A stretch of DNA of 64,000 nt, taken from NCBI GenBank assembly GCA_963575745.1, contig CAUYUJ010002703.1, positions 469,267 to 533,266 on the forward strand. The letters run 5' to 3'. Below the pieces are notes generated by a model. The model was not told the origin of the DNA, did no database searches, and saw only the letters and a program-made list of their open reading frames with translations. Shown here one piece after another: positions 33,891 through 43,789 of the stretch (the first letter of the stretch is position 1; every line of letters starts with the position of its first letter). Source of the stretch: Prorocentrum cordatum. Taxonomy: Eukaryota > Sar > Dinophyceae > Prorocentrales > Prorocentraceae. The translations under genes were made by a program, and so were the position numbers.

Positions 33891-35147
33891 CAGGAGACGT
33901 GGGGACGCATGCCTGTGAAGATCTTGTGCGGAGACTTCTACCAGTTGCCGCCAGTCCCCGCCAGCGCTTCCCTGCTGGCGCCTCACGCGGGCCAATCCTA
34001 CGAACACCAACAGGGTAGGAAGTTGCTCGCCGACATCGAGTACGTCATCGATTTCGTGCAGATGCAGCGCTTTACAGACCCGTTGCAACTCGAGGTTCTC
34101 CACGCCATGAGAACTCCAGGCGGAAAAAAGATCTCTGACGAGAGCTGGCAGGCGATCGTCAAAACAGAGGTCGTTAGCTCTAGCGGTGCTGCTCAGCCTG
34201 CTGCCAGCAGCAGCCAAGCCGCTCAGCCACCTCAGTGGGACCCTCGGTTGCGTGCAGCACGAGGCTGGTACGAGTCGGCCTATGAGTGGCGCATCGTCTC
34301 TTACGCCATGCATGCACAGGCCAAGCTTGATGCGCACGATGCTGGCCAGCTGCTCTTTTACGTCCCAGCAATCGACAGACCAGCTGCGCGCCTCGCGAAG
34401 CCTGATTACGACGAGATGCGCGCGGAGCCCAACATCGGCGCTACCGCAAAAATGCCGGGGCTGCTGCCGCTCTTCGTTGGCATGGAGGTCATCCTGACAG
34501 AATCCGTCTTGCCGCCGAAGTATGTCCGTGGCGCGCCAGGCAAAGTGGTAGGCATAGAGCTGCACGCTCTGGAGCCTCCGGTGGAGGGCCGCCCGCCCAT
34601 TGTCTCGGACGGCGTGGTCGTGCTCTACTACATGCCAAAGGCCGTCTATGTCAAGATCGATGACAGCGATGAACTTTTCTTGAAGGCCGCGCCGGTGACA
34701 GCTGGCAGTGCTTCTCAGCCTGCCGGCCCCGACCTGCGCGGAGTGCTCGCGATCACCCCGCAGGCGCGCCCCTGGAAGTTCAAAGCGAAGACAGGTGGCC
34801 CGGCCATCGCGGTGTCCAGGACGCAGTTGACCGTGCTGCCCAAAAAGCAGGGGACTCTGCATGGCGTCCAGGGCAAGACGACGGACCCAGGCTTCATCGT
34901 GCACTGGACGTTTCCGCCTGGACTCAAGAAGGAGTCCATTTGGCTTGCCTACTACGTCAGCCTGTCGCGCCCCAGAAGCTTCAACCAACTCTTGAGCCAC
35001 GGCTTGCCTGACCGGAACATCATCGAATCCGGCCCCCCGGAGCAGATCGCCAAGGCCTTTGCCGAGCTCTTCACGGACAAGATTGCCGCGACGAAGATCG
35101 CTTGCGCGAAGGCCCGACAGCAACTGGGATGGCCTGCGCGAGCTTGA
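33886..35147 (+). CDS. Helitron Pif1-like helicase, C-terminal part
   Basis: Frame 3, with sense beginning a little upstream of ATG 33,909 (PQETWGRMP). Motif III is LCGDFYQLPPV at residues 6-16, motif V-like HGVQGKTTDPG at about 317-327 and motif VI YYVSLSRPRSFNQLL from about 348, containing the arginine finger. A one-base loss within ACAGCGCCCG near 33,885 would explain the break from the Walker A/B part. Together the two parts give a complete Pif1 core. GAxQP motifs occur at 34,185 and 34,707, the latter again followed by GPDLR. Confidence 0.85.
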
Positions 35148-35834
35148 GGAGTCATGAGATGCAGGTTGCGTTGTGGCGGTCCTGTTCAGTCTGTCCGTCT
35201 GCATTCGCGTGGTGCTTCTCAGCCTGCATGCGCGTGGTGCTTCTCAGCCTGCGCTCGTGTGCAGCTGTGCGCGGTGAGCCTGCACGTGTCGCGGACACGT
35301 TCTGGATCAGGACGGGGGGGTCCGAGCCCGAGATGGAATGCTAGCGCTCTGCAGTACAAGTGCTTTTCAGCATGCGACATCCTGCGGTGCTTCTCAGCCT
35401 GCAGGGTTCGCAGCGTGCGGTTTCGATGCATTCCTTTTCAGTATGCGAGTTCCTGCGGTGAGCTCCGTAGCTCCGTTCCGTAAACATCTTCCAAGAGCCG
35501 CTCGCAAGCTTTTGCAGCTGGCGGTCTGCAGACGTAGTCTGTCTCAGCATGCGAGCTCCCGCACGCTTCGCCGGCTTTTCCTGCGCGGACAATTTTCTCA
35601 CACACGTCAGCGCCGTTTGTAGGCGTCAGAAAAACATGTAGACATTCACGAAGGGCTCAGTCTCTATATCGTCACATCATTACATACGCAGTCGTCGAAC
35701 ACATCGGTGTACATTCAGCGCTTTGTCCTTCTAGCTAGGTCGCTTCGTGCTGAGGCTGAGGCTGATGCAGGCTGAGGGAATGCTGCCAGATATGCTCCTA
35801 CACATGGCTGTTAGGTTGCTTTGCCGGGATAATT
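35148..35834 (+). repeat. 3' terminal region of element A
   Basis: Noncoding. It carries three copies of the 17-nt motif, then about 490 bp that is nearly identical to 43,654-44,130 plus 44,540-44,600 in element B. Near the end are two or three GCTGAG hexamers (35,747-35,777), the unexpanded version of the 330-bp array in element B. It ends TTGCTTTGCCGGGATAATT. Confidence 0.85.
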
Positions 35835-36500
35835 GGGCATCTCTGGGCCTTCTCTGGGGTCCTTTTGGAGCCCTCCCGGGTCCTTTTGGAGGCCCCTGTG
35901 GGGCCCTTTGAGACTGTCTTGAGGCCTTCTTGGGCCGTCTTGGAACCTTTTTGGGCCGTCTTGGGGGCGCTTGGGAGCCCTTGGCCATCTTGACGCTCTC
36001 GCGGCGATCTCTTGGGGTCCTCTTGGGAGCCTCTTGGGCCCGTCTTGGGGCCCTCTCGGGCAGATTTGAGGCCCTCTTGAGTCGTCTTGGGGCCCCCTGG
36101 GCCGTTTCCGGGTCTTTCTGGGGGTCTCTGGGGCCGTCTTGGGCCGATGTTAGGAACCTCTTGGGCCGTTTTGGGCCGTTCTTGGCCCGAACAGGTGAGA
36201 ACCCGAAAAACCTTCAAAAACCACTGAAAACCCAATGATGCTTGCCTCCCCGGGCCCTCTGGGGAAGCCTCTTGGAGGCCACTTGGGGCGTCTTGGGGGC
36301 CTCTTGTACCGTCTGGAGCCATCTTAGGGCGTCGTGGGGCCCTCTTGGAACCGTCTTGGACCCAACTGAGACCGTCTTGGAGCGCTCTGGGACCGTCTGG
36401 GAGCCGTCTTGGAACCTCTTGGACCGTCTTGGGCGCCTCGGGGGCCGTCTGGGGCCCCTCGGGGGCCTTCCGGGGGGTGGGGCTGGCCATTAGGCGGAGA
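35835..36500 (+). repeat. dodecamer repeat (GGGCC(C/G)TCTTGG)
   Basis: Array of 11-12-bp units flanking the 3' end of element A; the 248-aa minus frame is the repeat read backwards. Confidence 0.85.
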
Positions 36501-36559
36501 ATTCCGCACCTCCCCCCCTCTGCACTCCCACTAGGGAGGCGCAAGCGCCCAACTCAACG

Positions 36560-37420
36560 TACATTGCTCGAACCTCGCTCATTCCGTCACCTGGGCCGGC
36601 ATGGAAACGGAAAGAGCACCTCAGGAACTTGCTCGAGATGGCTCATGGCACCCATCGCTCTTGGGAGCCTTGGCGTGAAGAGCTTGTTGCATCGCCGCTC
36701 TCCGTTGGGAGCTCTGGTGTTCAGAGACTTTTACGTTGCCGCTCGCTCTTGGGAGCCTTGGCGTGACGAGCTTTGTACGTCACCGCGCCGTGGGGAGCCT
36801 TGGTGTCAAGAGCTTGTTACGTCACCGCTCGCCGATGGGAGCCATGGTGTTCTTGACCGTCTCTTGGGCCTTGTCGGGGTCTTCTGGGGGCCCTTTTGGA
36901 GCCCTTTTGGAGCCCTTCTTGGGCAATGCTGGGCCGTCTTGGAGGCCTTTGGCCGTCTTGGGGCTCTCTTGGGGGCCTCTTTGGGTCCTCTTGGGGGCCT
37001 CTTGGGGCCCTCTTGGGGCTCTCTTGGGGCCGTCTTGGAACCATCTGGGGCTGTTTGGGGTCCCTCTTGGGCCGTCTTGGGGCCCTCCTGGACAGTTTTC
37101 CGCCTCTTTGGGGGGCCTCTGGGGCCGTCTTGGGACGAGCTTCGGGACCTCGTGGGCCGTGTGGCGCCTGTCTGGGCTCAACACGGCAAGAACCCAACAA
37201 ACCTTGAAAAACCTTGAGAACATCAATAAGCTTGGGCTCCTGAGGCCCTCTCGAAGGTCCTCTGGAGGGTCTCTGGACCCGTCTCGAGGCTCTCTTGGAC
37301 CGTCTGCAGGCCAGCCGAAACTCTCTTGGGGCCGTCCTTGGGTCGTTTTGGGGCCCTCTTGGGCCGCCTTGGGGCCCTGGAGCCGCTTCACTTGAAAAAA
37401 TCCGCCGGCCCATTTGCGGG
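36560..37420 (+). repeat. composite repeat block 2
   Basis: Same order as block 1: a CGCTCATTCCGTCACCTGGG start, 44-bp GGGAGCC...ACGTCACCG units (36,660-36,850), the dodecamer array and a truncated GCCGCTTCACTTG tail. Much of 36,690-37,200 is nearly identical to 26,180-26,720. Confidence 0.85.
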
Positions 37421-37429
37421 GCCATCAGG

Positions 37430-38125
37430 CTGCGAAGATTAGGCTTGCAGCTCCCTGTGCCAGTTGCAGCTTCCAGTTTCCACTGTTACAGTCCTGCTTT
37501 CTGCTTCCTTCCTGTACGCGCGCGGCGGGGGGAGCCGAAAAGCGACCTGGTTAGCGTCCCCGAATCGCGTTGTCTGAGTTACCGGGGGGTCGTGGGACAC
37601 GTGCAGATACATGATATTCGCGTCCCCGAGGCCATAAACCCTTCTGTAAGTTACACCATGTTCGTGTCCCCGAATTCATAATCCATTGTAAATTACACTA
37701 TATTTGCGTCCTGGAAGCCATAAGCCTGCGTAAAGTATACAAAATTCGCGCCCACGAAACCATAAACCTTTTTAAATTACGAGTGTTCGCGCCCCCGAAG
37801 ACATAAACCTTAGAAAATTAGTGCGTTGTCGCGTCCCCAGTGCCATAAACCCTTATGAATCATACCGTACCTGCGTCCCCGAGGCCACAAACCTCTGCAA
37901 ATTACGCTATGTTCGCGTCCCCGAGGCCAGAAATCTTTATAAGTTAAGCAAAAGATGCGCCCCCGAGGCCATAAACCTTAGTAAATTACGCAATCGCTGC
38001 GTCCCCGAGGCGACAAACCCTTGCACATTCCGACGTATTCGCGTCCCCGAAGCCATACACCATCGCAAATTACCTCGCGTTCGCGCCACCGAAGCCATAA
38101 ACTCTCGTAAGTTAATATTGGCCCT
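37430..38125. repeat. 43-44-bp minisatellite
   Basis: About 12 units of the form GCGTCCCCGAGGCCATAAAC followed by a CTT.GTAAATTACG-like AT-rich half, from about 37,555 to 38,115. Units differ by scattered substitutions. The 103-aa plus frame with repeated VPEAINP is a translation of it. Sequence at 37,430-37,550 is unique. Confidence 0.85.
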
Positions 38126-39195
38126 TGCGTGAAGTCCCGACATTGCTTCACGTCAGCGTCCAGACATCCCAACACAGCTTTGGCGAGTCCCATTTTCAGA
38201 GAGGGGGCCGGCGGCATGGGGGCGAAGACCTTACGGATACGAAGAAACGGGCCGTGGAAGGCGCCCGCGAGCCGCTTCACCCGAACAAAAATACGGAGGA
38301 AACGGCCCCTCGGCGGCCATTAGCGCCAGGGCGCTCCCCCCTCCCCCCCCTCCCCTGGACCCCTCCCAACAGGGCCTCTCCCCACCAGAACGTCATCGCT
38401 CGTACCTCGCTCCTTCCGTTACCTGGGCCGGCACAGGAACGGAAAGAGCACTGCAGGCACATGCCCGAGACGGCGCATGGCACCTTCCGCTCTCTGGAGC
38501 CGTGGCGTATGGCGTCAAGAGCTTGTTGCGTCGCCAAGCTTTGTTGGGAGCCCGAATTTTGCGTTGCCGCTCGCTCTTGGGTGCCTTGCTGTCAAGAGCT
38601 GTTCAAGTCACCACACTCTGGGGAGCCTTGGTGTTCAGCGCTTGTTGCGTCACCGCTGTTTGTTGGGAGCCCTAGTGTTCACAGAATTTTGCATTGTCGC
38701 TCGCGCTTGGGTGACTTGCTGTTAAGAGCTCTTTGCGTCATCGCGCTCTGGGGAGCCTTGGTGTCAAGAGCTCGTTGCGTCACTGCTCGCCGTTGGGAGC
38801 CATGGTGTTCCTTGGCGTCCCTGGGACTTCTTGGGAGTATTTTGGAGACACTTTTGGGCCGTTGTGGGACTCTTGGGCCGTCTTTGGCAGCCAGTCCCCA
38901 CACCCAAGCAGCCCAGTCCCCTTACCGCTTCTTCGGGCCCTCTTGGGAGCCTATTTGGGCCCTCGTGGGGCTCTCTTGGGACCGTCTTGGGACCCTGTTG
39001 AGCAGTCTTGGGGCCTCTTGGGCCGTCGGGGTCCGGAACGGAAAGAGCACCTCGGGAACTTGCCCGAGATGGCTCATGGTACCTTTCAATCGAGAACTTT
39101 GGTGTGAAGAGCTTGTTACGTCGCCGCTCTCCGTTGGGAGCCCTTGTGCTCAGAGACTTTTACGTTGCCGCTCGCTCTTGGGAGCCTTGGTGTGA
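38126..39195 (+). repeat. composite repeat block 3
   Basis: Starts with a tail-type segment (GCCGCTTCACCCG, GCGGCCATTAGCG at 38,270-38,325), then CTCGCTCCTTCCGTTACC, 44-bp units at 38,500-38,810, a short dodecamer array, and a second set of 44-bp units at 39,080-39,195. Confidence 0.8.
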
Positions 39196-39198
39196 CGA

Positions 39199-39836
39199 GT
39201 TTTTACCTAACAGCGAAGACTGATAGGTTTCTAGTGGGATCAAAAGAGAGCAGCAGATCACTCCACAGGGGGGTCCGGGCAGGTGTTGGGGCGTTTCCGG
39301 GCGGCATGAGCCGGGCTCGTTTTTTTCATCAACAGTCACACACTTCGAGCTCTTCGCCTTCCCAGAACTCCATTCCCAGGCCACATTCTGGGGGGCCGGA
39401 TGCAACAGTCACACACAAAGTGCTCTTCGACATCCCAGAACGCCATTCCCGGGCCACATTCTGGGGGGCCGGATGCAACAGTCACACACAAAGTGCTCTT
39501 CGAGTTCCCAGAACGCCATTCCCGGGCCACATTTTGGATGCCCGGAGCCAACTGTAGGCCACTTCGTGCTCTTCTATTTCCCAGAACTCCATTCCCGGGC
39601 CACATTTTGAATGCCCGGAGCCAACTGTAGGCCACTTCGTGCTTTTCGAGTTCCCAGAACTCCATTCCCGGGCCACATTTTGAATGCCCGGAGCCAACTG
39701 TAGGCCACTTCGTGCTCTTCGAGTTCCCAGAACTCCATTCCCGGGCCACATTTTGAATGCCCGTAGCCAACTGTAGGCAACTTCGTGCTCTTCGACTTCC
39801 CAGAACTCCCATTCCTGGGCCACATTTTCAGCAGGG
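39199..39836 (+). repeat. 130-bp leader + 73-bp array, copy a
   Basis: A leader (TTTTTACCTAACAGCGAAGA, CTCCACAGGGGGGTCCGGGC, GGCTCGTTTTT) is followed by about seven 73-bp units with CATTCCC(G/A)GGCCACATT at 39,371, 39,444, 39,517 and 39,590. Units alternate between a GGCCGGATGCAACAGTCACAC type and a CCGGAGCCAACTGTAGGC type. The core CCAGAACGCCATTCC(C/T)GGG is shared with the 73-bp units at 6.3 and 15.3 kb. Confidence 0.85.
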
Positions 39837-40735
39837 GCAAGAGCACGACGAGGAGGAGGACGAGCAAGACCAGGAGGACGAGGACGAGCAGGAGCAGGAC
39901 GAGGAGCAGGAGGAGCAGGAGAAAAAGGCGACGAGAGGAGGAGGAGGAGGACGAGCAGGAGGAGGAGGACGACCAGGAGGAGGAGGACGACCAGGAAGAG
40001 GAGGAGGAGGAGGAGGAGGAGGAGGAGGAGGGGAGGGGGAGGAGTACCAGGAGGAGAGGCAGGAGGAGGAGGAGGAGGAGGAGGAGGAGGAGGAGGAGGA
40101 GGAGGAAGAGGAGGAGGAGGAGGAGGAGGACGAGGACGAGGAGGAGGAGGAGGAGGGGGGGGGAGAGTACCAGGAGGAGGAGAACGAGGACCACCAGGAG
40201 GAGGAGGAGGAGGAGGAGGAGGAGGAGGAGGAGGAGAGAACACCAGGAGGAGGAGGACGAGCAAGACGAGGAGGACGAGAACGAGGACGACCAGGAAGAG
40301 GAGGAGGAGGAGGAGGAGGAGGGGAGGGGGAGGACTACCAGGAGGAGGAGGAGGAGGAGGAGGAGGAGGAGGAGGAAGAGGAGGAGGAGGACGAGGAGGA
40401 GGAGGAGGAGGACGAGGAGGAGGAGGGGGGGGGAGAGCACCAGGAGGAGGAGAACGAGGACCACCAGGAGGAGAGGAGGAGGAGGAGGAGGAGGAGGAGA
40501 GAGCACCAGGAGGAGGAGGACGAGCAAGACGAGGAGGACGAGAACGAGGACGAGCAGGAGGAAGAGGAGGAGGGAGGAGGAGGAGGAGGAGGAGGAGGAG
40601 GAGCAGGAGAAAGAGGAGGAGGAGGAGGCAGGCTGAGGCTGAGGCTGTGACTGCGACTGCCGTTGCCGCTGCGACTGTCATCGCGAATGCGACTACGACT
40701 GCGAGAACAGCAGAATTCGACAACTGGATTTTACC
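39837..40735. repeat. GAG tract and GCTGAG/GACTGCGACTGC tail
   Basis: About 800 bp of GAG/GAC triplets (Glu/Arg-rich frames are artefacts), ending in GGCTGAGGCTGAGGCTGTGA and ACTGCGACTGCCGTTGCC-type sequence at 40,632-40,735. That tail is nearly identical to 44,425-44,520 inside the 3' region of element B, so it is a partial third copy. Confidence 0.9.
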
Positions 40736-41222
40736 TAACAGCGAAGACTGATAGGTTTCTAGTGGTCTCAAAAGAGCTCACAGATCACTCCACAGGGGGG
40801 TCCGGGCAGGTGTTGGGGAGTTGCCGGGCGGCAGGGTGCCGGGCTCGTTTTTCACCAACAGTCACACACTTCGTGCTCTTCGACTTCCCAGAACTCCATT
40901 CCCAGGCCACATTCTGAATACCCGGATGCAACAGTCACACACTTCGTGTTCTTCGAGATCCCAGAACGCCATTCCCGGGCCACATTTAGAATAACCAGAT
41001 GCAACAGTCACACACTTCGTGCTCTTCGACATCCCAGAACGCCATTCCCGGGCCACATTCTGGAGGGCCGGATGCAACAGTCACACACTTCGTGCTCTTC
41101 GAGTTCCCAGAATTCCATTCCCGGGCCACATTTTGGATGCCCGGAGCCAACTGTAGGCCACTTCCTGGTCTTCGAGTTCCCAGAACTACATTCCCGGGCC
41201 ACATTTTGAATAGCCAGACGCT
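40732..41222 (+). repeat. 130-bp leader + 73-bp array, copy b
   Basis: Repeats the organisation at 39,199-39,836: the same TTTTACCTAACAGCGAAGAC leader, then about five 73-bp units. The pair flanks the GAG tract as direct copies about 1.53 kb apart. Confidence 0.85.
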
Positions 41223-41294
41223 TCGTAGTCCTTCCGCCACAGCCGTGTTTGGTTCAGGAATTGCTAGTGACACTGCAGTCCACTGCATTCAATC

Positions 41295-43526
41295 GTGCCA
41301 CTGCATTCACTCACTGCAGTCCACTCAGTTTCGATTGCAATGGCGTTCCCCTGGCCGTACCCCCATACCCAACGTTCATCCGCAGCCTCTGCTCCGCGAG
41401 GCTCGTCCGAAGTGTCGCCGCCTCGCGGTGCTTCTCAGCCTGCGCCGCCTCGCGGTGCTTCTCAGCCTGCGGAGGAAGGTGGACAGACGCCTGGTTCTGG
41501 CGCTGTGCAGCCTGCGTCTTTCACGGTCGCCTCGTTCAATTTCGGGTTCGAGCAGGGCATGATGACTGGTAAGCAGGCGGCCACTCACTGCGCTAACTTC
41601 GGAAGGGTGTGCGCCACGATAGTGGAGACCGCTGATGCTGATATTGTCTGTGGCTGCGAGGTCGGTGCGTTCCGTGAAGGCTTTCGCCGAGCAGGGATCA
41701 ACGTGACAGAGATCCTCAGTAAGCCTTTCGGTGATGGCATTCGCTTCTCGGAGGTCGACAACTACTTGACTCTCTGGGGGTTCCGCGGTGCTTCTCAGCC
41801 TGCGGAACTGACTCTGTGCGAAGACAGCAAAGTTTACAGGCCTCCTAGCGGCCGAGAGATTGATGCTGTTATTTCACATTTTGAGGTGAACAAACCAGGC
41901 CATGACAAGTTCCACGTGGTGATCGCCAACATGCACATCGTGTGCGGCAAGAAACCGCCGACCATCCAGACTCGAAAGCGGACAGTTCGCAATCTCCGCT
42001 TGCACCTGGACTGCCTGGGAAAGATTCTTGAGAATCTGAGCCAGGCAGTCGTTCTGCTTGTAGTCGGCGACGACAACCTCACTTTCCAGGAGGCGCGGGA
42101 GGCTTACCAGCGCCAGCAGAACGACGAGAAGCTCTGGGAGGTCCATGCCACTCCGGCCGACCTCAAAGGCGACCACGTCGCGGTCTGCGGAGCAGTCGCC
42201 CGTTTCTGCTCCATTGCCGTTGGCGCGTCTTTTACGGATCGTGGCATGCGCAACGACGCACGCGATGCGGTGGCGGTTGTGCTCACTCTCCCTGGTGCTA
42301 TTCAGCCTGGGGAGAGCAAGAGGCGGAAGATTGTCGTCGAAAACGTCTCCGACGCCGACGTCAGCGTACAGGCGGACGCCGAGTCTTCTGTGCATTGGGA
42401 TCGGTCGCCGAGTTCTACTCCTCCGCTTTCACCGACTTCACCGGGTGATCCCGACTACGTCGAGGATGTCGTTCAGAATCGCGCGAACGACTTGCACAGG
42501 GAGCTGAGGCAGCTTTGGGACGACAGGTACGACGAGGAGTACGATCCGAAAGTCCTCCATCATCTCAGTCTCTTGCTTTTCAAAAAGAGGAAGTCCACGG
42601 AGCCAGCGGACACTGATCCAGCTGGCGCTCCTCAGCCTGGCTCGGAATATGACGCGGCCTTTGCGTCTCAGGAGGAGACTGGCCGAGCCATTCTCTCTGT
42701 CCTTAAGCTTCGACATGACTTTCTGCGGAGCAAGAACATCGACGACATGCGCTACGTTCTCACGGAGCCTGAGCGCCAGGAATTGGTCAGAGTAGCTCGC
42801 GACCAGTACGAGCAGTCGCGGCAGCAGCGTGCGCTTCAGGAACGGGATGTCGAAAAGGGAAAAGCGAGAGGCAAGTCTGCGCCACAAGGGGGCCATGCGG
42901 TTCCGCAGGGTCCTAACAAAGGGCCAGGCGGTAAGAAAGGTTCTCACGGTGCTTCTCAGCCTGCGGGAAAAGGTGGCCAGGCCAAGGGTGCAGGTCTGGG
43001 TAGCGTCGCCAAGTTTGTGAAAGACCAGAAGCGTAAGCGGTGGCATCGCCATTTGCAACGTGTGGCCGGTACCAAACAGATCTGGGAGGTGCTGGCCTTC
43101 TCAGGGCGCTTCGACGTTGATTGGCTAACGCAAGCGTTGCAAGCTGATCACAGTGAGGGCCGTGATGCAGCAGTTCCCGAGGAAGCTCTGCGGCAACAGC
43201 GGCGCCGGCTGCACCACCAGAAGGCCGAGGCCATCGCGCGCTACAACGAGGGGGAGCGGCTTTCCCGCCATCTGTCTGCCCAGGCTGGCCAGCCAAAGCC
43301 GAACTTCACGCGCAGGCAGCTGGACGTGTTGCAGATGTTTGAGAGCGGAGCGCTGCTTCAAATCCGCAACCAAGCGATTCTGGCGTTGGGGCACGGCCGT
43401 CTGTTCAGGGCCGATGGCGACTACCTGGACATCGGCGGCAGCACGGGCGGTGGCTCCAGGAGCATCATCGATTCTTGGCAGCCGCCGGACTGGCGTGACT
43501 TCCTCCAAGACGATCAGGACATCTGA
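41295..43526 (+). CDS. EEP-like (endonuclease/exonuclease/phosphatase) domain protein in element B
   Basis: A 743-aa intact frame; ATG 41,340 (residue 16) is an alternative start. Residues about 76-332 follow the order of EEP catalytic motifs: FTVASFNFG (N82), DIVCGCEVGAF (E122), VVIANMHIV (H214), LLVVGDDNL (D259, N261) and RNDARDAVAVVL. The last should be SDHxxV, but Ala replaces the histidine, so activity is doubtful. Apurinic-type EEP nucleases nick DNA in LINEs and occur in some Helentron proteins. Residues 333-743 are charged and helical with no family recognised. Seven GAxQP motifs sit between the blocks, including two in tandem at 45-59. The frame is free of stops, unlike element A. 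Confidence 0.55.
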   Translation: MPLHSLTAVHSVSIAMAFPWPYPHTQRSSAASAPRGSSEVSPPRGASQPAPPRGASQPAEEGGQTPGSGAVQPASFTVASFNFGFEQGMMTGKQAATHCANFGRVCATIVETADADIVCGCEVGAFREGFRRAGINVTEILSKPFGDGIRFSEVDNYLTLWGFRGASQPAELTLCEDSKVYRPPSGREIDAVISHFEVNKPGHDKFHVVIANMHIVCGKKPPTIQTRKRTVRNLRLHLDCLGKILENLSQAVVLLVVGDDNLTFQEAREAYQRQQNDEKLWEVHATPADLKGDHVAVCGAVARFCSIAVGASFTDRGMRNDARDAVAVVLTLPGAIQPGESKRRKIVVENVSDADVSVQADAESSVHWDRSPSSTPPLSPTSPGDPDYVEDVVQNRANDLHRELRQLWDDRYDEEYDPKVLHHLSLLLFKKRKSTEPADTDPAGAPQPGSEYDAAFASQEETGRAILSVLKLRHDFLRSKNIDDMRYVLTEPERQELVRVARDQYEQSRQQRALQERDVEKGKARGKSAPQGGHAVPQGPNKGPGGKKGSHGASQPAGKGGQAKGAGLGSVAKFVKDQKRKRWHRHLQRVAGTKQIWEVLAFSGRFDVDWLTQALQADHSEGRDAAVPEEALRQQRRRLHHQKAEAIARYNEGERLSRHLSAQAGQPKPNFTRRQLDVLQMFESGALLQIRNQAILALGHGRLFRADGDYLDIGGSTGGGSRSIIDSWQPPDWRDFLQDDQDI

Positions 43527-43789
43527 GTTTTGCAAGTCTCCCTGCCCGCGGTGCTTCTCAGCCTGCGGTCTGCCGCTCTCCAGCTGCGGTCTCGAGCAGT
43601 AGTGTTCGAAAGCATGCGAGTTCCTGCGGTGCTTCTCAGCCTGCAGGTTTCGCAGCTTGCGCTCTGCAGTACAAGTGCTTTTCAGCATGCGACATCCTGC
43701 GGTGCTTCTCAGCCTGCAGGGTTCCCAACGTGCGGTTTGCAATGCATTCCTTTTCAGTATGCGAGTTCCTGCGGTGTTTCTCAGGCTGC
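41427..43789 (+). repeat. 17-nt motif GGTGCTTCTCAGCCTGC, 11 copies in element B
   Basis: Starts at 41,427, 41,454, 41,499, 41,787, 42,294, 42,624, 42,948 (coding, all read GAxQP) and 43,550, 43,628, 43,701, 43,773 (3' noncoding). The noncoding copies alternate with degenerate AGTGCTTTTCAGCATGCGA and CTTTTCAGTATGCGAG relatives. Confidence 0.9.

Larger units (their letters stand above)
27681..35402 (+). repeat. 17-nt motif GGTGCTTCTCAGCCTGC, 13 copies in element A
   Basis: Exact or near-exact copies start at 27,681, 27,714, 28,595, 29,953, 30,693, 31,239, 31,977, 33,280, 34,185, 34,707 (coding) and 35,211, 35,236, 35,386 (3' noncoding). In the ten coding copies the frame is always GAxQP(A), with position 3 variable (S, P, A, V, L). 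None is found outside elements A and B, and all are on the plus strand of the elements. Confidence 0.9.
27601..35834 (+). mobile_element. Helitron-like element A (Rep-Pif1 helicase)
   Basis: An 8.2-kb block of unique sequence inserted between satellite repeats. It carries a Rep-type region with a YxxKYxxK motif and a Pif1-type helicase, the pairing diagnostic for Helitrons. The 3' end (35,345-35,834) is shared with element B and stops at TTTGCCGGGATAATT, after which the two loci differ. The 5' boundary is inferred from where the flanking 44-bp repeat stops, near 27,600. No inverted repeats or target-site duplications are seen, as expected for rolling-circle elements. The 3' end lacks an obvious CTRR terminus, so an atypical or Helentron-like subtype is possible. 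Confidence 0.8.

Noticed and set aside
33858-35204. 448-aa minus-strand frame opposite the helicase
   Set aside because: It is the complement of a clearly coding helicase strand with Pif1 motifs; no independent domain is seen.
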